A DNA stretch of 32,162 bases from Belliella alkalica (GCF_022549785.1 NZ_JAKZGO010000031.1:1-32162), one strand, 5' to 3'; positions 17,720-26,029 are shown, counted from the stretch's first letter. The notes: a model not told the origin generated them from the sequence alone. Numbers and translations: made by a program.

Positions 17720-18277
17720 CTAGGAAATCTCTATGCCATATTTCCCCAATAAGCCTTTGACACCTTCAAGAGAGAACTTAGCTTTTTTTAATCTGTTTAC
17801 TTCTGGATTCAAATTAAAATTGAAAGCTGACCTGAAATCAGAGCTTTCTAGATTTGTCCGTTCAAAAATAGCTCCTGACAAATCGCAATTGTCAAAAACT
17901 GATCCTCCTAAATCTGACTGTACAAAATCAACTTCAATCAATCTGCACTTGAGAAATTTTGTTTTCTTGATTTTACATTGGTAAAAAGATGCATGGTCAA
18001 TTACACAATTCGAAAACTCAAAAGCCAATCCAATAGGTTCGCACTTGTCAAACCGCAAAGCTAGCAGCTTACAATCGCTAAATACCACCTCTTGGAAGGA
18101 TGTTTTGAAAAGCTTGGCCATGCTAAGATTACAACTTATGAACTGACAATCGATAAACACTATGCCTGACAAATCTGAATTGGAAAAATCACAATTGCTA
18201 AAGACACAACTTTCATACTCCCCTTTTTCTATTGGATGATTTGAATAATCCCTTTGGGTGAAATTCTTTTGATACAT
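17720..18277 (-). CDS. Pentapeptide-repeat protein (Qnr/MfpA-like)
   Basis: This 185-residue protein consists almost wholly of pentapeptide repeats A(D/N)LXX-type from about residue 20 to 150 (FSNCDFSNSDLSGIVF; FDNCDLSGAIFERTNLESSDF), which fold into a right-handed quadrilateral beta-helix. The C-terminal segment NPEVNRLKKAKFSLEGVKG matches the end of the Qnr/McbG/MfpA group, which can mimic DNA and protect gyrase. Length is close to Qnr (about 215) and MfpA (about 183). There is no signal peptide. Whether it affects quinolone sensitivity cannot be told; many chromosomal relatives have no known role. It precedes the Gfo/Idh/MocA gene on the same strand. Confidence 0.85.
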   Translation of the reverse strand: MYQKNFTQRDYSNHPIEKGEYESCVFSNCDFSNSDLSGIVFIDCQFISCNLSMAKLFKTSFQEVVFSDCKLLALRFDKCEPIGLAFEFSNCVIDHASFYQCKIKKTKFLKCRLIEVDFVQSDLGGSVFDNCDLSGAIFERTNLESSDFRSAFNFNLNPEVNRLKKAKFSLEGVKGLLGKYGIEIS

Positions 18278-18473
18278 GGCTTATTCCTTAATTATTGACA
18301 ATTCTTTTAAGTACCAATCTTGAAATCATGGCTGTCATTCAGTTATCATTAAACTCCTAATTTTAGCAAAAATACACAAGTAGTATCTAGATTTAGGAAA
18401 TAAACATAGAAGATTTATAATCGTTTTGGACAGGCCCAACTTAACCAAACTAAAAATTAGAAATCAATAATAT

Positions 18474-18616
18474 GAGTATCCGCAATGCTGCAAGTTAGGT
18501 GAGAAGTAGCTTTGTAAGTTGCTGATACTCGTCAGCAGACAACAGAGAACTGTAAACAGAACCACAAATCGTTCATCCAACAATCCATTGTTTGGTTACG
18601 TACAAGAAAGCGGATA
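18474..18616. ncRNA. Candidate structured RNA or leader with competing hairpins
   Basis: This lies inside a 465-base gene-free stretch (18278-18742). Three pairings can be seen. GAGTATC (18474-18480) can pair with GATACTC (18524-18530). TATCCGC (18477-18483) can pair with GCGGATA (18610-18616), closing the whole element. TTGCTGA-type arms at 18520-18525 and 18532-18537 form a local TGCTGA/TCAGCA hairpin around TACTCG. The first pairing excludes the other two, as in a switch. The element is visibly richer in G and C than the flanks. It does not resemble tmRNA, 6S, SRP RNA or RNase P RNA. No obvious ORF of useful length is present. Strand is unknown; a plus-strand gene begins 127 bases downstream. 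Confidence 0.3.
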
Positions 18617-18703
18617 GTTATAATCAATAAAATGAATCATCTATTTAAAATTAAATAATATTAAATTCTTATTTAAACCCTTCTTAAAAGAGAAGAATAG
18701 TTA

Positions 18704-18711
18704 TATATTTG
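18704..18711 (+). promoter_or_regulatory. -7 promoter element for the YidD-fusion gene
   Basis: TATATTTG is a perfect TAnnTTTG match, 31 bases before the ATG at 18743. No clear TTTG lies 19 bases upstream. Confidence 0.5.
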
Positions 18712-18742
18712 CCCGAAATTCAATAGAGAAATCACCTAAATA

Positions 18743-19861
18743 ATGTCGAAAACATTTGTATTTTTATTACCATTTTTCTTTGTTTTTAATTTCTCTTATT
18801 CTCAAGACGAAAGTCCTGGAGACATGTACACTTTTTATCAAAAATTCATCAGTGATATTCGAAGCCAAAGCTGCCCAATGTATCCTAGCTGCTCCAAATA
18901 CTCCATGCAGGCATTTCGAGAAAAAGGATTCGGTCAAGGTCTAATTATGACTTCAGACAGGTTAATGAGATGTGGTCATGAACATAAATTATATGACCTA
19001 ACCGTCTCTTCTGACGATTACAAATTGGTAGATCTCATTGATGATAGTGACAATCAAGTGGTAATAAAAAAAGAAATTGAATTCTCGAAAAAATTTCCAT
19101 CCAAAGAAGTAAATGACACTATCAAATTTTTTCTTCACTTGATTGACAAAAATTTGTATCAAGAATCGATAATTGAATATAATCGGATTAAGTTTTTTGA
19201 TCCTTCTCTTGATCTTACGCTGGAGTACAATTATTTCAAGGCGCTTATGTCTTTGGAAGAGTACGAGAAAATAATTTTCGAATATGACAATCTTATTGGG
19301 ACGGATTTAGAAAACAACCCTCATATACTGTTGAAGCTAAGCGAAGCTTGGTACAATCTGAACCAACCGGAAAAAGCTTTGCAAATTCTGGACAATGATG
19401 TGGATTGGGAGGAAATATCAGATAGAAGATATGCTTTCAGAGGTTATATTTATGCTCAATTGGAAGATTTCGATCAAGTAAAAACAAATTACTCTATGGT
19501 TTCGGAAGAATACCTTTATAGAGAATATTTGACCAAAAACCTTCAGACGATCGAATCGATGTCCAATCTAAAGGAAAAGAAACCGGTAGTAGCAGGACTT
19601 TTGGGGATTATTCCAGGAGCAGGGTATGTTTATTCTGGACATACCACAACGGGGGTTTCTTCACTTGTGCTCAACGGACTCTTAGGCTATGCAACGTACA
19701 CAAGTTTCAAAACTGAAAATTATGGCATTGGGATACTGACTGGGATGTTTTCTACCGCTTTTTATATAGGAAATATTTCTGGTGGTTATAAAGCAGCCAA
19801 ACGATACAACAAAAACCAAAAAAACAATCAAAGAAAAAAATTAATGTACTCTTTCAATTAA
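18743..19861 (+). CDS. YidD-like domain fused to TPR and membrane region
   Basis: A 372-residue protein. Residues 1-20 are a signal peptide (FVFLLPFFFVFNFSYSQ). Residues about 28-80 match YidD (membrane protein insertion efficiency factor, DUF37): FYQKFISDIRSQSCPMYPSC, then SMQAFREKGFG and DRLMRCG, with the conserved C-x-x-x-PSCS and RxxRC pattern. Residues about 125-265 look like TPR helices (ILLKLSEAWYNLNQPEKALQIL). Residues about 282-345 contain two hydrophobic helices with GIIPGAGYVYSGH, a turn seen in Bacteroidota membrane proteins, and the end is basic. Normal YidD is a roughly 70-85-residue inner-membrane-associated protein without a signal peptide, so this fusion is exported and probably has a different job. 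The next gene follows after 24 bases and is probably co-transcribed. Confidence 0.75.
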   Translation: MSKTFVFLLPFFFVFNFSYSQDESPGDMYTFYQKFISDIRSQSCPMYPSCSKYSMQAFREKGFGQGLIMTSDRLMRCGHEHKLYDLTVSSDDYKLVDLIDDSDNQVVIKKEIEFSKKFPSKEVNDTIKFFLHLIDKNLYQESIIEYNRIKFFDPSLDLTLEYNYFKALMSLEEYEKIIFEYDNLIGTDLENNPHILLKLSEAWYNLNQPEKALQILDNDVDWEEISDRRYAFRGYIYAQLEDFDQVKTNYSMVSEEYLYREYLTKNLQTIESMSNLKEKKPVVAGLLGIIPGAGYVYSGHTTTGVSSLVLNGLLGYATYTSFKTENYGIGILTGMFSTAFYIGNISGGYKAAKRYNKNQKNNQRKKLMYSFN

Positions 19862-19885
19862 ATCAAACCCCTTAAAAAGAAAACT

Positions 19886-20416
19886 ATGATAAAATTTATC
19901 CAAAACTCAAGATTCGTTAAAGTTTTTAGCGTAATGCTATCAATTTCGATGCTTACCATGTCATTTGCCTCAAAGAACATGGAAACTCTTTCATTAAAGG
20001 CAGGAACAGTTATTTCGGTTGAAAATGCAACAGAAATCAATTCCGAAAACTTAATCGCTGGTCAAACCTTGGATTTCTTCGTAGTTGATGATGTCAAAGT
20101 AAACAACAAGACTGTTATCAGAAGGGGAGCAAAAGCTAAAGCACAAGTTACAAGAGTAAACAAAGCAAAAGGTCTTGGAAAAGAAGGTTCTGTAGAAGTA
20201 GAAATCAAATCCGTAGAGGCTGTTGATGGTTCTGAAGTAAGACTTACTAGCGCAAGAGTATATGAAGAAGGCGAAGACAGACAGACCGCTGCAATCTTGT
20301 TAGGTGTATTGGTTTGCATTTTGTTTTTGACCAAAAAAGGAAAAAATGCAGTGATACCTCCAGGATTCTCTGTTGATGGTAGAGTCGCTTCAGATGTTCA
20401 AATTTCAGTAGAATAA
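19886..20416 (+). CDS. Secreted protein of unknown function with C-terminal membrane helix
   Basis: A 176-residue protein with a signal peptide or anchor at residues about 10-30 (VFSVMLSISMLTMSFAS). It has a beta-rich middle (about 35-130) of the pattern GTVISVENATEINSENLIAGQ, DDVKVNNKTVIRRGAKAKAQV, common to unassigned Bacteroidota exported proteins. A hydrophobic segment, TAAILLGVLVCILFL, lies near 134-148 and is followed by KKGK. I do not recognise a named family. Its close spacing behind the YidD-TPR gene and its terminator suggest a two-gene operon, so it may act with that protein in the envelope. Confidence 0.6.
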   Translation: MIKFIQNSRFVKVFSVMLSISMLTMSFASKNMETLSLKAGTVISVENATEINSENLIAGQTLDFFVVDDVKVNNKTVIRRGAKAKAQVTRVNKAKGLGKEGSVEVEIKSVEAVDGSEVRLTSARVYEEGEDRQTAAILLGVLVCILFLTKKGKNAVIPPGFSVDGRVASDVQISVE

Positions 20417-20440
20417 ACTATTCGAAATGGTACATTAATA

Positions 20441-20470
20441 AAACCTGCCAGTTTTTGGCAGGTTTTTTTG
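20441..20470 (+). terminator. Terminator after the YidD operon
   Basis: AAACCTGCCA (20441-20450), loop GTTTT, TGGCAGGTTT (20456-20465), then a T-run. A textbook intrinsic terminator with a perfect 10-bp stem. Confidence 0.92.
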
Positions 20471-20561
20471 TTTATATGATTTTTATCAGTTTTCCATCAA
20501 ATTTTGATCATTGAAAGACTAGCTGAATTCCGAGAAATTTGTGAAGTAATCTAAATCAAAT

Positions 20562-21920
20562 ATGGAAAGCAAGTCCCTCCTTCTCAAAAAATACAATGTG
20601 CCTGTCCCAAGATATACTTCTTATCCCACTGTACCACTTTGGGCTAATGATTTGGATCAGGACAAATGGAACAAACTTGTCAGATTGGCTTATGAAGATT
20701 TTGGGGATTCAGAAGGCATAACCTTATACATTCACCTTCCTTATTGTGAAAGTCTCTGCACCTACTGTGGATGCAACAAGCGAATCACAAAGAACCACAC
20801 TGTGGAGACTTCATACATCGAAACAGTCATCAAAGAATGGCAAGCATACCTAGCTGTATTGGAAAAATCTCCTAAACTGGCGGGGATCCATTTAGGTGGT
20901 GGTACCCCTACATTTTTTTCTCCAGAATCATTGAATTTGATGATTTCATCTATCCTTGAGACTTCTGTGTTGATGAAAAATGCAGAACTAAGTTTTGAAG
21001 GTCATCCAAATAATACGACAAGAGCGCATTTGCAGACATTATTTGATTTAGGTTTTCGGAGAGTAAGCTACGGAATCCAGGATTTTGATATAGACGTTCA
21101 GAAAGCCATCCATAGAATCCAGCCTTTTGAGCGGGTCAAAGAAGCTACAGAAACCGCACGGGAAATAGGTTACAATTCAATAAATTTTGACCTGATCTAT
21201 GGACTTCCGATGCAAACTTCCGATACGATTAAGGATACTTTCGAAAAAGTATCTCTATTGAAACCGGATAGAATTGCTTATTACAGTTATGCACACTTAC
21301 CAACAGCATTTCCCGCACAAAAGAGTTTCGAAAAAAACCTTCCATTGGAAACCGAAAAAAGAGCACTTTATGAAAAAGGGAAAGAGATCTTGGCTTCAAT
21401 GGGATACAAAGAAGTAGGAATGGACCATTTTGCATTGAGCAATGACCCATTGTATCAAGCAAAAAACAAGAAAACACTACATCGGAATTTCATGGGCTAT
21501 ACTACCTCTCCATCAAAAATCCTTATTGGGTTGGGAAACAGTGCTATCTCAGATGTCTATTATGGTTACAGGCAAAACGCCAAAGACATAGATACATATA
21601 AAAAACAAACCCACGATGGACTTATTGATGTCAAAAAAGCCCATTCAATGAGTAATGAAGATGTGAATATTAGAAATTTGATCTTGGAATTGATTTGCAA
21701 TCAGGTTGTAGCATGGGATTTTAGCTTCTATTGCAAACTAGGAAAAACTAACCTCAACAAGCTCAACACCTTTCAAAAAGAAGGTCTTTTGAAATTCAAC
21801 ACAACCGGTCTGAGGATTCTACCTGCTGGTCTTCCTTTCCTAAGAAACATTTGCAATGTGTTTGACAAACGCATGCAGGAAAATGAGGTAAAACTATTTG
21901 GTTTTAGCAAAGCTATTTAG
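20562..21920 (+). CDS. hemN: Oxygen-independent coproporphyrinogen III dehydrogenase
   Basis: This 452-residue radical-SAM enzyme decarboxylates coproporphyrinogen III to protoporphyrinogen IX without oxygen, in the cytoplasm. The cluster-binding motif YCESLCTYCGC places Cys at 62, 66, 69 and 71, the same numbers as in E. coli HemN. The N-terminal PRYTSYP distinguishes true HemN from the shorter HemW. GGGTPTF (near 112) and a HemN C-terminal domain (about 365-445) are present. Haem made under low oxygen is needed for the cbb3 oxidase encoded downstream on the other strand, so co-regulation is plausible. Upstream lies a 13-base palindrome, ATCAAA-T-TTTGAT, at 20496-20508 of unknown meaning. 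No clear terminator follows. Confidence 0.95.
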   Translation: MESKSLLLKKYNVPVPRYTSYPTVPLWANDLDQDKWNKLVRLAYEDFGDSEGITLYIHLPYCESLCTYCGCNKRITKNHTVETSYIETVIKEWQAYLAVLEKSPKLAGIHLGGGTPTFFSPESLNLMISSILETSVLMKNAELSFEGHPNNTTRAHLQTLFDLGFRRVSYGIQDFDIDVQKAIHRIQPFERVKEATETAREIGYNSINFDLIYGLPMQTSDTIKDTFEKVSLLKPDRIAYYSYAHLPTAFPAQKSFEKNLPLETEKRALYEKGKEILASMGYKEVGMDHFALSNDPLYQAKNKKTLHRNFMGYTTSPSKILIGLGNSAISDVYYGYRQNAKDIDTYKKQTHDGLIDVKKAHSMSNEDVNIRNLILELICNQVVAWDFSFYCKLGKTNLNKLNTFQKEGLLKFNTTGLRILPAGLPFLRNICNVFDKRMQENEVKLFGFSKAI

Positions 21921-21935
21921 GGGGAAGTTATTTTT

Positions 21936-21956
21936 GATTTTAGATTTTAGATTGTA
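21936..21956. repeat. Heptanucleotide triplet (GATTTTA-type)
   Basis: Three direct 7-base units: GATTTTA (21936), GATTTTA (21943), GATTGTA (21950), just after hemN. Confidence 0.75.
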
Positions 21957-22125
21957 GACAAGACATGAAACATAAGGATCAAGACAGATTTGCCCTAAAA
22001 TCCCTGTCCTATGCCGATAGTTATCGACACAGGAGGTAATTGTATGGCTATTTGTAATTTAGGAAATCGATATAAAAGTGTCAACTATTTTCAGGACGCG
22101 ACAAGACAATCAAGTGAAAAATTGA

Positions 22126-22146
22126 AAGTAACAAGTAACAAGTAAA
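22126..22146. repeat. Heptanucleotide triplet (AAGTAAC-type)
   Basis: Three direct 7-base units: AAGTAAC (22126), AAGTAAC (22133), AAGTAAA (22140), in the same gap as the GATTTTA triplet. Confidence 0.75.
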
Positions 22147-22305
22147 GTGACCTCAGGTACACAGCAGCGTTTTTAAGGTAACTTAAAGACATGAAAAAAG
22201 ACGTGGTAATGTAAAATTCTTTGTAAACCTTTCCTTTTTAGGCGTCTCACGTGAATTCTACGGAACAGGTTTTTATGAGAAAATAAAGTTTAAAATCTCG
22301 ATTGA

Positions 22306-23010
22306 TTATCGACATATCGTAATCTCCACTTGTTTATTTCCGTAATCAAAGACCTGCAATTTCGGACTCACATAGTGAATCCCCAAGCCTAAACCTCTAA
22401 CAATAAACAAAATACCTATAAACATTGCGAAGTATGGCAAGGCAGAAGTTAGTTTGGTTCGAACTTTTAGGGAAAGGATTTTTCCAGAAACCATCACTCC
22501 AATCAGCATTGGAATGGTTCCCAATCCAAAGAAAAACATATATGCGGTTCCTAGCATTGGACTTTGCAAAGCCAATGAAGCAATCAGTGCAATATAAACC
22601 ATCCCACAAGGTAGTAGCCCATTTAACATGCCAGATGCAAAAAAGGCTGGGCTTCCGCCTTTTTTCAAAAAATACCCCAAAGAAGATTTCAGCTTATATA
22701 CAGCTCCAAACAAACCCGACTGTGTAATAATCCGCTCCGAACGTTTGTAAAAAAATGCCATTAACAAAATAACAACTCCCATTATGATTGAAACCCATTG
22801 CTGTATTCCTGCCAAAGCCAAAGAAAATCCTATCATCCCTATGACTGCACCCAATAAAGAATAAGTGAGTGTTCTTCCAAGATTATAGATGATTTTGTTG
22901 CGGAGAAAAGGAGCATTATCCTTGGCAGAAACCGCCAAAGCAATAGGCCCACACATTCCCAGACAATGGAAAGAACCCAAAAAACCCAATAAAAATGCAG
23001 TCCAAATCAT
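22306..23010 (-). CDS. SafE/DsbD_2-type membrane protein of the cbb3 cluster
   Basis: A 234-residue polytopic inner-membrane protein with about six hydrophobic segments. The start, FLLGFLGSFHCLGMCGPIAL, carries the H-C-x-G-M-C-G-P motif of the sulfite-exporter SafE/DsbD_2 group (PF13386). A second half-repeat, GMLNGLLPCGMVYIAL, lies near 126. Proteins of this type sit at the end of cco/fix operons and are thought to help copper or thiol handling in oxidase assembly; the precise role is unsettled. The start codon directly adjoins the stop codon of fixH, so it is translated from the same transcript. It is the last gene of the minus-strand cluster. Confidence 0.85.
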   Translation of the reverse strand: MIWTAFLLGFLGSFHCLGMCGPIALAVSAKDNAPFLRNKIIYNLGRTLTYSLLGAVIGMIGFSLALAGIQQWVSIIMGVVILLMAFFYKRSERIITQSGLFGAVYKLKSSLGYFLKKGGSPAFFASGMLNGLLPCGMVYIALIASLALQSPMLGTAYMFFFGLGTIPMLIGVMVSGKILSLKVRTKLTSALPYFAMFIGILFIVRGLGLGIHYVSPKLQVFDYGNKQVEITICR

Positions 23011-23436
23011 TTAGATGTTGATTTTTTTCTCTTCATAATACGCTACTCCATTCTCCTCCCAAGTCAACTTTACCTTCCAATAGCCTGACTTCAATGAAGA
23101 AACATCCACAGTGTTTTCATCAAGGTTAATCAATTGAAATTCAATTTTCTTATCAAGCCTAGCATCTGATGGCCTGAATAAGTGCAATGTGCCTTTTGAG
23201 CCTAAAGGCAAGTTCATCACCACTCTTTTGACCTGTGTGTTGTAGGTCAATACTTCATAGTCCAATGCGTTTGCATTGACAATTTTATCAATTTGGTCTT
23301 GATACTTGATTTCTTCTTCGTAATAATTTTGCGTAACCAAATGTATATCATCCTGCTTCACACAGATTGTAACTAATCCTGCCATAAGCATTACAAAGAC
23401 AGCAATCACTATAACTATTCCTTTTCCCCAATCCAT
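23011..23436 (-). CDS. fixH: FixH/CcoH-like cbb3 oxidase assembly protein
   Basis: A 141-residue protein with one N-terminal membrane helix (GIVIVIAVFVMLMAGLVTI, residues 5-23) and a periplasmic beta-domain. The segment LVTQNYYEEEIKYQDQIDKI near 34-53 is the FixH/CcoH signature. FixH-type proteins bind CcoN-containing intermediates during cbb3 assembly. It is separated from ccoG by 217 bases but followed directly by the SafE gene. The gap contains a heptanucleotide triplet and no terminator that I can see, so read-through from ccoG is likely. Confidence 0.88.
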   Translation of the reverse strand: MDWGKGIVIVIAVFVMLMAGLVTICVKQDDIHLVTQNYYEEEIKYQDQIDKIVNANALDYEVLTYNTQVKRVVMNLPLGSKGTLHLFRPSDARLDKKIEFQLINLDENTVDVSSLKSGYWKVKLTWEENGVAYYEEKKINI

Positions 23437-23653
23437 TTTTTTCCTGATTATTAAGTTTCTTGATAATTTACATTAGGGTGAGCTGGGTTCCTATTCCAAA
23501 TAATCAGTTGATTAAAAGTATTGAATGTTAAATCAGCTTGTCCGTCTCAATGGATTTAGCATAAGCCACAATTAACATTTAACACTTAACTTAGAACGTT
23601 CTGCCCAGCCATCATTTTACTTTTAAAATAACACTAGATTCAACACCAAAGTA
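23437..23653. other. Gap between ccoG and fixH
   Basis: 217 bases without a gene. It holds the heptanucleotide triplet at 23569-23589 and a 10-base palindrome, AGAACGTTCT, just to its right (within 23592-23603). No promoter element or terminator is clear. Confidence 0.5.
23569..23589. repeat. Heptanucleotide triplet (CANTTAA-type)
   Basis: Three direct 7-base units: CAATTAA (23569), CATTTAA (23576), CACTTAA (23583). On the minus strand they read TTAAGTG, TTAAATG, TTAATTG. Confidence 0.75.
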
Positions 23654-25072
23654 TCAATTTCTTGAAATCGGCCCTACAAAGCTTGTCTTGATCTTGTCAA
23701 TAACTTCTCCATTTTGAAGCAGCAGTAGCACCACATTATCTTGGTTTACTAGTACATCTTTTTGATTTTTTACAAGAAAGAATCTTCCGTCAAACTTTGA
23801 TTGCCCTTCCAAAGTCCAATTCTGATCTCCTACTACTTCTACTTGATATAGAGGATCTTCAGCTTTCAATTCTATTTGCTGCGCATCGAATGTTTTATTG
23901 ATAAATGAAACTTCATACAAATTACTAATCTCACCAGTATCTCTCGCCTGATAAGTCATTCCCCTGAACCTTGTAATTGTCGCTCCCAAATCATCTCTAG
24001 TCGCGATCAGTGCCACAAAAGCTCCCATCAGAATGATCAAAAGGAAAGAATAAATCTTCACTCTTGGTGTCAATAATTTTTGTGTTTGCTTCAATATGCT
24101 ATTGTCTGAAGCATAACGAATCAAACCCTTTGGCCTGTCCACTTTGACCATTACTTCGTCACAGACATCGATGCAAGCGGTACAGTTTACGCATTCCATC
24201 TGTACACCATTTCTGATATCAATCCCGGTGGGGCAGACTTGCACACAAAGACTACAATCTACGCAATCACCTTTTGGTGTTTCTTCTAATTTGTTTTTTC
24301 TGATCATCCCTCTTGGTTCCCCTCTGACATGATCATAAGTGACATTGATCGAATTCGCATCAAGCAACACACCCTGTAGCCTGCCATAAGGGCAGACTAC
24401 GATACAAGCTTGCTCTCTAAACCATGAAAAAACGAATAGAAAGATTCCTGTAAATGCCATCAAGCCAATAAAGCCAGACAAATGTGCTGAAGGCGGTTGA
24501 CTTATGATTTCTTTCACCTGATCCACTCCTATCAAATAAGCCATGACAGTATGGGAGATCAATAGAGAAATGAAAGTGAAAATCGCCATTTTAGAACCTT
24601 TTTTCCAGATTTTCTCTGAATTCCAAGGCATTGCATTGAGTTTACGCTGCTGATTGGCATCACCTTCTATCCAGTATTCAATCTTCCTGAAAACCATTTC
24701 CATAAAGAGCGTTTGTGGACAGGCCCACCCGCAGAAGACCCGTCCAAAAACAGCAGTAAATAGAATGATAAATACAAAGAAAATAAGAAGCAGAAAGATC
24801 AGTAAGTGAGTATCCTGTGGCCAAAATGCTGCCCCGAAGATGATGAATTTCCTTTCGAAGATATTGAATAGCATATAAGGTCTTCCGCCAACTTGGATAA
24901 ATGGGCCAGCGAATAATATTGCCAGCAAAACCCAAGACAAGTAGGTTCTCCAACGGTAAAATTTCCCAGATACCTTTTTTGGGTAAATCCAGTTTCTTTT
25001 GCCGTCCTCTTGAACTGTCCCTAGAGAATCCCTAAAGCTGTTTGGGTCGAAAGCCCCTTTTTTGCTATTCAT
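23654..25072 (-). CDS. ccoG: CcoG, cbb3 oxidase assembly ferredoxin-like protein (FixG/RdxA)
   Basis: A 472-residue inner-membrane protein with about five membrane helices, the NapH/FixG-type motif CGWACPQTLFMEMVFRKIEY near 115, and two 4Fe-4S motifs near 275-315 (CVDCSLCVQVCPTG and CVNCTACIDVC). The second motif ends in CDE, so its fourth cysteine spacing should be checked. The C-terminal 120 residues form a periplasmic immunoglobulin-like domain, as in the family. CcoG is reported to act in copper reduction for cbb3 assembly. It starts 6 bases after ccoP. Confidence 0.95.
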   Translation of the reverse strand: MNSKKGAFDPNSFRDSLGTVQEDGKRNWIYPKKVSGKFYRWRTYLSWVLLAILFAGPFIQVGGRPYMLFNIFERKFIIFGAAFWPQDTHLLIFLLLIFFVFIILFTAVFGRVFCGWACPQTLFMEMVFRKIEYWIEGDANQQRKLNAMPWNSEKIWKKGSKMAIFTFISLLISHTVMAYLIGVDQVKEIISQPPSAHLSGFIGLMAFTGIFLFVFSWFREQACIVVCPYGRLQGVLLDANSINVTYDHVRGEPRGMIRKNKLEETPKGDCVDCSLCVQVCPTGIDIRNGVQMECVNCTACIDVCDEVMVKVDRPKGLIRYASDNSILKQTQKLLTPRVKIYSFLLIILMGAFVALIATRDDLGATITRFRGMTYQARDTGEISNLYEVSFINKTFDAQQIELKAEDPLYQVEVVGDQNWTLEGQSKFDGRFFLVKNQKDVLVNQDNVVLLLLQNGEVIDKIKTSFVGPISRN

Positions 25073-25078
25073 CTTCTT

Positions 25079-26029
25079 TTATATCTGATTTTCTTCTTCC
25101 TCTACCGGTACCAATTCCAACTCATCCTCAGTCAAAGCATCCAAGGGCTCTTCAATAGCAGGTTCATACTTCTCGCCTTGAGGTTCTTTTGGATTTGCAG
25201 GAGTGGTTCCAGTTAGTGTCAAAATATAGCTGGACACGTTTTGCATTTCTTCTGGGCTCAATTGATCTTGCCAAGGAATCATCCCTTTTTCGACGACTCC
25301 ATACTTTACCACCTTGAAAATATCCGAAATACTGCCACCATGAATCCAATATTCATCGGTCAAGTTTGGACCTATTCCACCACCACCATCTGCAGCATGA
25401 CAGGCAATACAGTTGGTATCATAGATAGATTTTCCTGAATTGATAGCTGGAGTAGAGGAATCGAACACCACTGTATTTTCATCAATAGAGCTCAAGGCCA
25501 AGAGTTTGTATTCTTCAGCTTGAATAGCGGCAATTTTCAATTCTTCCTGATATTCCTCTAGTTGAGTCTTACCAAGTCCTAATACTGAATAATATGTAAA
25601 ATAGGCTATAGCAAAAGCGATCGTTACATAAAACACATTAGCAAGCCAAGGCGGCATGTGGTTATCAAGCTCCACAATACCATCATAGCTGTGGTCAAGC
25701 ATCATTTCTTTCTCCTCTTTACCACCCACAGGCTTCATGTTACCTACAATGTATTTCAGCTTAAACTCATCCCACCAAGATGGCTCGGACTCTGTCTGAG
25801 GACTATCCTTTTTCAAAACAGTCACCATAAATGACATCAAGTAAATCATTAAAACCAAAAGCAATAAAATAACTCCTAGTACCACTGCCAAAATCACTAA
25901 TAGTGTTAGTTGGCTACTATCCATTTCTTGGAATTTATTTACCCAGGACATTTCACTAGTCTGAGCAAATGCTGAAAGCGTTGTAAAGAAGCTTATCAGG
26001 ACAGTAAATAAGATTTTAAACTTTTTCAT
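25079..26029 (-). CDS. ccoP: CcoP, cytochrome c subunit of cbb3 oxidase (single haem)
   Basis: About 316 residues from the ATG at 26029. A signal or anchor segment (ILFTVLISFFTTLSAFAQ) is followed by a membrane helix (LTLLVILAVVLGVILLLLVLMIYL) and a second helix (NVFYVTIAFAIAYFTYYSVLGL) preceded by the CcoP motif DHSYDGIVELDNHMPPWL. The C-terminal domain carries only one haem site (NCIACH near 208) with a Met ligand in KGMIPW, whereas proteobacterial CcoP has two. The tail is acidic (EEPLDALTEDELELVPVEEEE). An upstream in-frame ATG at 26053 would overlap ccoQ by 38 bases; 26029 gives a cleaner signal peptide and a 14-base overlap. It is the electron entry subunit in the periplasm. Confidence 0.92.
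   Translation of the reverse strand: MKKFKILFTVLISFFTTLSAFAQTSEMSWVNKFQEMDSSQLTLLVILAVVLGVILLLLVLMIYLMSFMVTVLKKDSPQTESEPSWWDEFKLKYIVGNMKPVGGKEEKEMMLDHSYDGIVELDNHMPPWLANVFYVTIAFAIAYFTYYSVLGLGKTQLEEYQEELKIAAIQAEEYKLLALSSIDENTVVFDSSTPAINSGKSIYDTNCIACHAADGGGGIGPNLTDEYWIHGGSISDIFKVVKYGVVEKGMIPWQDQLSPEEMQNVSSYILTLTGTTPANPKEPQGEKYEPAIEEPLDALTEDELELVPVEEEENQI

Larger units (their letters stand above)
21921..22305. other. Gene-free stretch with short repeats (385 bases)
   Basis: No convincing gene. It holds two heptanucleotide triplets (listed separately), a degenerate inverted repeat TGCCGATA / TATCGACA at 22012-22029 around GT, and a 44-codon frame at 22011-22145 (begins MPIVIDTGGNCM) whose start lies in that repeat. 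I think the frame is chance coding through a dispersed intergenic repeat. The remainder, 22147-22305, shows nothing I can identify. It lies between two converging genes, so it needs no promoter. Confidence 0.4.

Noticed and set aside
18493-18581. GTTAGGT and ATCCAAC, which resemble the ends of integron attC sites
   Set aside because: The two motifs are in the wrong order for attC, and there is no integron integrase or cassette gene here.
20496-20508. ATCAAA-T-TTTGAT before hemN as a Fnr box
   Set aside because: The half-sites are in the opposite orientation to TTGAT-N4-ATCAA and the spacing is one base, so it does not match the Fnr pattern.
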